NCBI GenBank assembly: GCA_031275515.1
Contig: JAISOQ010000185.1
Coordinates: forward strand, 1-7,491
DNA length: 7,491 nt
Origin: Treponema sp.
GTDB taxonomy: Bacteria; Spirochaetota; Spirochaetia; Treponematales; Breznakiellaceae
Direction of reading: 5' to 3'
Shown: in pieces, positions 5,704 to 7,491 of the stretch
Numbering within the stretch: position 1 is the stretch's first letter
Layout of the letters: the number at the start of each line of letters is the position of its first letter
The notes under the pieces: generated by a model
The model's database searches: none
What the model was told of the DNA's origin: nothing
The model's input: the letters and a program-made list of their open reading frames with translations, nothing else
Translations under genes and position numbers: made by a program

Positions 5704-7230
5704 TTACGCCGCCGCCGCCTTTACAGCCTTCAATTTTTTGAGCTGAACGATGAAGGTAACAACCGTGATGACCAGTAATACTATCTGGGGGATCAGGGTT
5801 TCCAGGGTTGGATATATCCCCAGAATATCAACGGAAGGGACCCCCGAAACCGGAGTAACGCCGATGACGTTTCCTTCCTGGAGTTCCTTGACTCCGTTGC
5901 CGACAAACGTAATGGACATGACAAAAAGCAGAATACTCGTCCCCAGGAAAAAGGGCTTTAGCGGGAGCCGGATACTTACAACCCGAATCAATATGTAGAT
6001 GATAACCAGGGCGATTATGCCGATGCCGAGGCCCAGCCATATCATATTGATATAGGTCTCCGTGCTGGCCAGCAGGGCCTGGTAAAAGAGTATGGTTTCG
6101 GCCCCTTCCCGGAAAACCGCAAGAAAGGCGGCAAAGGCCAGGGAAAACATGCTGCCCCGGGTTATTGATGCCTGAACTTTATTTTCGATATAACCGGACC
6201 ACGCCTCGGCCTCGGCCTTGGAAACCATCCAGTTACTGACGTAGAACAGCACCCCGACGGCCAGCAGCATGGTGGCCCCTTCGATAATCTCCTGGTTCTG
6301 CCCTCCGGCGACGCTGGTGATCCGGTTCAGAATCCAGGCCATGATGACGCTTACCCCCAGGGCAATAATGGAACCCACATACACCGGGCGGATACTCTTC
6401 TTGTTCCCGCTCTTGAGGAGGTAGGCGATGATCGCCCCCACGATGATGATGGCCTCAAAGCCTTCCCGGACTATGATGAGGAGGGAGCCCAGGAACACCA
6501 CGACGGCATTCTCCTCCCTGCCGTCAAGCTGGGCGGCGTCCTCCCGCAGCCATGCCGCCAGGGTATCAAGCTCTGTCTTGACTGCCTCCCGGGAGGCCTG
6601 GTTGTTTATGGCCTTTTTGATGGCGCTGAACTGGTATTCCACCTGGGCCGCCCGGGCGCCGGAGATCCTGCTCATAACGATTTTTTCAAATCCGACTTTT
6701 TCGTAGAACTGGAAGTAGGCCACGTCTACCTGATCTTTTGCCCCCTTCTGATCCCCCGAACGATAGAGGGTATTGGCCTTGTCCAGAACTGCGGCCATTT
6801 CCTCAGCCGTTTTGGTCCAGTTCCGCACCGTCCCGGCAGGCTCCGCTTTCCCGTCAAGCCTGTTCGCGGTAACCCGCAGCAGGTGAAGAAGATCGTTATG
6901 ATTTTCCCGTATCTCCTGCTGGCTTTTGCCGCTCTTCATGGTTGTTTTTACATACTCAAACCAATCTTCTATATTTTGCGCCCGTTCCCGGGAAATAACG
7001 GTCCTTACCTGTTCTTCAAATCCTCTTTTTTGATATTCCGAAAAAGCGGCGTCCATCAGCGCCAGGGCGCCCTCTCTATCTTCCGATACATAGCGGTAGT
7101 AGGCTTCGCTCAAGACGAGGCGTATTTCCCTTTCCTCCGCTTCCCAGTACCCGGGGTCGGCAAAACCCGGTACGGAAACCAGGAGAAGGCACAGCAGCGT
7201 CATTACAGGAACGGCTATCCTTTTACGCAA
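5704..7230 (-). CDS. FTR1-family high-affinity iron permease with duplicated periplasmic N-terminal domain
   Basis: This is an inner-membrane iron transporter. From the chosen TTG start it is 508 residues; numbers below count from the longer ATG frame (subtract 7). A signal peptide ends at V-P-G-F-A31. Two similar helical periplasmic segments follow (about 38-134 and 145-244), both ending L-D-G. The membrane part starts near 249 with about seven hydrophobic segments and contains the two iron-binding REGxE motifs, R-E-G-F-E (262-266) and R-E-G-A-E (381-385), that define the FTR1 family. The frame opens with an ATG at 7251, but that ATG sits inside an inverted repeat and has no ribosome site. 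A perfect AGGAGG (7237-7242) lies 6 nt before TTG at 7230, which gives a clean signal peptide beginning M-R-K-R-I. It is the first gene of the operon, 69 nt before P19, its presumed iron donor. The family assignment is secure. Iron(III) or iron(II) preference cannot be read from the sequence. Confidence 0.93.
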   Translation of the reverse strand: MRKRIAVPVMTLLCLLLVSVPGFADPGYWEAEEREIRLVLSEAYYRYVSEDREGALALMDAAFSEYQKRGFEEQVRTVISRERAQNIEDWFEYVKTTMKSGKSQQEIRENHNDLLHLLRVTANRLDGKAEPAGTVRNWTKTAEEMAAVLDKANTLYRSGDQKGAKDQVDVAYFQFYEKVGFEKIVMSRISGARAAQVEYQFSAIKKAINNQASREAVKTELDTLAAWLREDAAQLDGREENAVVVFLGSLLIIVREGFEAIIIVGAIIAYLLKSGNKKSIRPVYVGSIIALGVSVIMAWILNRITSVAGGQNQEIIEGATMLLAVGVLFYVSNWMVSKAEAEAWSGYIENKVQASITRGSMFSLAFAAFLAVFREGAETILFYQALLASTETYINMIWLGLGIGIIALVIIYILIRVVSIRLPLKPFFLGTSILLFVMSITFVGNGVKELQEGNVIGVTPVSGVPSVDILGIYPTLETLIPQIVLLVITVVTFIVQLKKLKAVKAAAA

Positions 7231-7236
7231 TTTCAA

Positions 7237-7242
7237 CCTCCT
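7237..7242 (-). promoter_or_regulatory. Shine-Dalgarno site that sets the FTR1 start at TTG 7230
   Basis: A perfect AGGAGG lies inside the longer reading frame, six bases before TTG at 7230. Its position favours the TTG over the upstream ATG at 7251, which has no purine-rich site before it. Confidence 0.8.
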
Positions 7243-7243
7243 A

Positions 7244-7259
7244 GTTAGCATCTGCTAAC
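7244..7259. promoter_or_regulatory. Perfect inverted repeat, likely metal-repressor operator (downstream copy)
   Basis: GTTAGCA and TGCTAAC form a perfect 7-bp inverted repeat with a 2-base spacer. It lies just downstream of the predicted transcription start and one base before the FTR1 ribosome site, where a bound repressor would block transcription. The GTTAG/CTAAC half-sites recall operators of the DtxR family (DtxR, IdeR, TroR type), which sense iron or manganese, but the match is not exact and the regulator is inferred. Confidence 0.6.
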
Positions 7260-7272
7260 AACGAATGAATGA

Positions 7273-7301
7273 AAGATAGCAGGAACTAACTCTTGTGTCA
7301 A
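7273..7301 (-). promoter_or_regulatory. Sigma-70-type promoter of the iron-uptake operon
   Basis: On the minus strand a perfect -35 box TTGACA (7296-7301) is followed after exactly 17 bases by TATCTT (7273-7278), a 4 of 6 match to the -10 consensus. Transcription would start near 7266, giving a leader of about 36 nt before the TTG start of FTR1. Confidence 0.75.
7275..7290. promoter_or_regulatory. Degenerate second operator copy between the -35 and -10 boxes
   Basis: GATAGCA-GG-AACTAAC matches the perfect inverted repeat at 7244-7259 in 11 of 14 arm positions. It starts 31 bp from it, about three turns of the helix, so both would lie on the same face of the DNA. It overlaps the -10 box and the spacer, as expected for a repressor site. 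Confidence 0.5.
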
Positions 7302-7414
7302 GTGAGTTTGACGGTTTTAACAATGTTTTTGTAACCTGACAATGCCGTGCCTCCCTATGGCCGGGCGGGTCAGCGGCGTTTACTTTTCAACGTGAGTTCG
7401 GCAATGGAGTAAAA

Positions 7415-7491
7415 GGTCCGCCGGGCTTTAGTCCGCAATGAACGCGAATTTACCCGAATAATTCGCGGGAATCGGCGTTAATCCGCGGACC
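7415..7491. repeat. Cluster of nested inverted repeats at the window edge
   Basis: GTCCGC at 7431-7436 pairs with GCGGAC at 7485-7490, and inside it CGCGAATT (7443-7450) pairs with AATTCGCG (7460-7467). GGTCCGC at 7415-7421 could instead pair with 7485-7491. This resembles an intergenic palindromic repeat element, or the structured end of whatever lies beyond the window. It is cut by the window end and no coding frame covers it. Confidence 0.4.

Noticed and set aside
7308..7337. Plus-strand divergent promoter TTGACG with a downstream TAACCT
   Set aside because: The -10 match is only three of six and no plus-strand gene follows before the window ends.

Overview
The window is one iron-uptake operon read entirely on the minus strand, plus its promoter region at the right-hand end. 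Reading 5'->3' on the minus strand, the order is: promoter with two operator-like inverted repeats (about 7244-7301); an FTR1-family iron permease (5704-7230); a secreted P19/Tp34-type iron-binding protein (5041-5634); a polytopic membrane protein with a C-terminal Cys-rich DUF2318 domain (3618-4895); two MacB/FtsX-type ABC permeases (2301-3605 and 1158-2294); a LolD/MacB-type ATPase (470-1156); and an FMN-binding lipoprotein (42-473). The last five genes are packed with gaps of 12, 6 and 1 nt and a 4-nt ATGA overlap. The two genes at the head are set apart by spacers of 69 and 145 nt, each containing a terminator-like hairpin.

The gene order matches, as I recall it, the FTR1-P19 iron system of Campylobacter jejuni (cj1658-cj1663) and the FetMP-type loci of other bacteria. 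The likely division of labour is as follows. P19 binds iron in the periplasm, and FTR1 moves it across the inner membrane using two REGxE motifs. The DUF2318 protein and the flavin lipoprotein probably supply or remove electrons. The role of the MacB-like ABC transporter in such loci is unsettled. In Campylobacter I recall thioredoxin-like genes at the distal end; here a flavin-binding lipoprotein sits in that place.

The organism is a diderm bacterium of moderately high GC with strong AGGAGG-type ribosome sites. The P19 protein resembles Tp34 of Treponema, so a spirochaete is a reasonable guess. The sequence does not prove this, and no taxonomic marker gene is present.

Non-coding parts: positions 1-41, downstream of the last gene, show no convincing terminator. 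The 145-nt spacer at 4896-5040 is a very GC-rich palindromic block ending in a strong terminator-like hairpin. The 240 nt from 7252 to 7491 hold the promoter and operators (up to about 7301), an unremarkable stretch (7302-7414), and a cluster of inverted repeats cut by the window end (7415-7491). I found no tRNA, rRNA, CRISPR array, insertion sequence or credible plus-strand gene.
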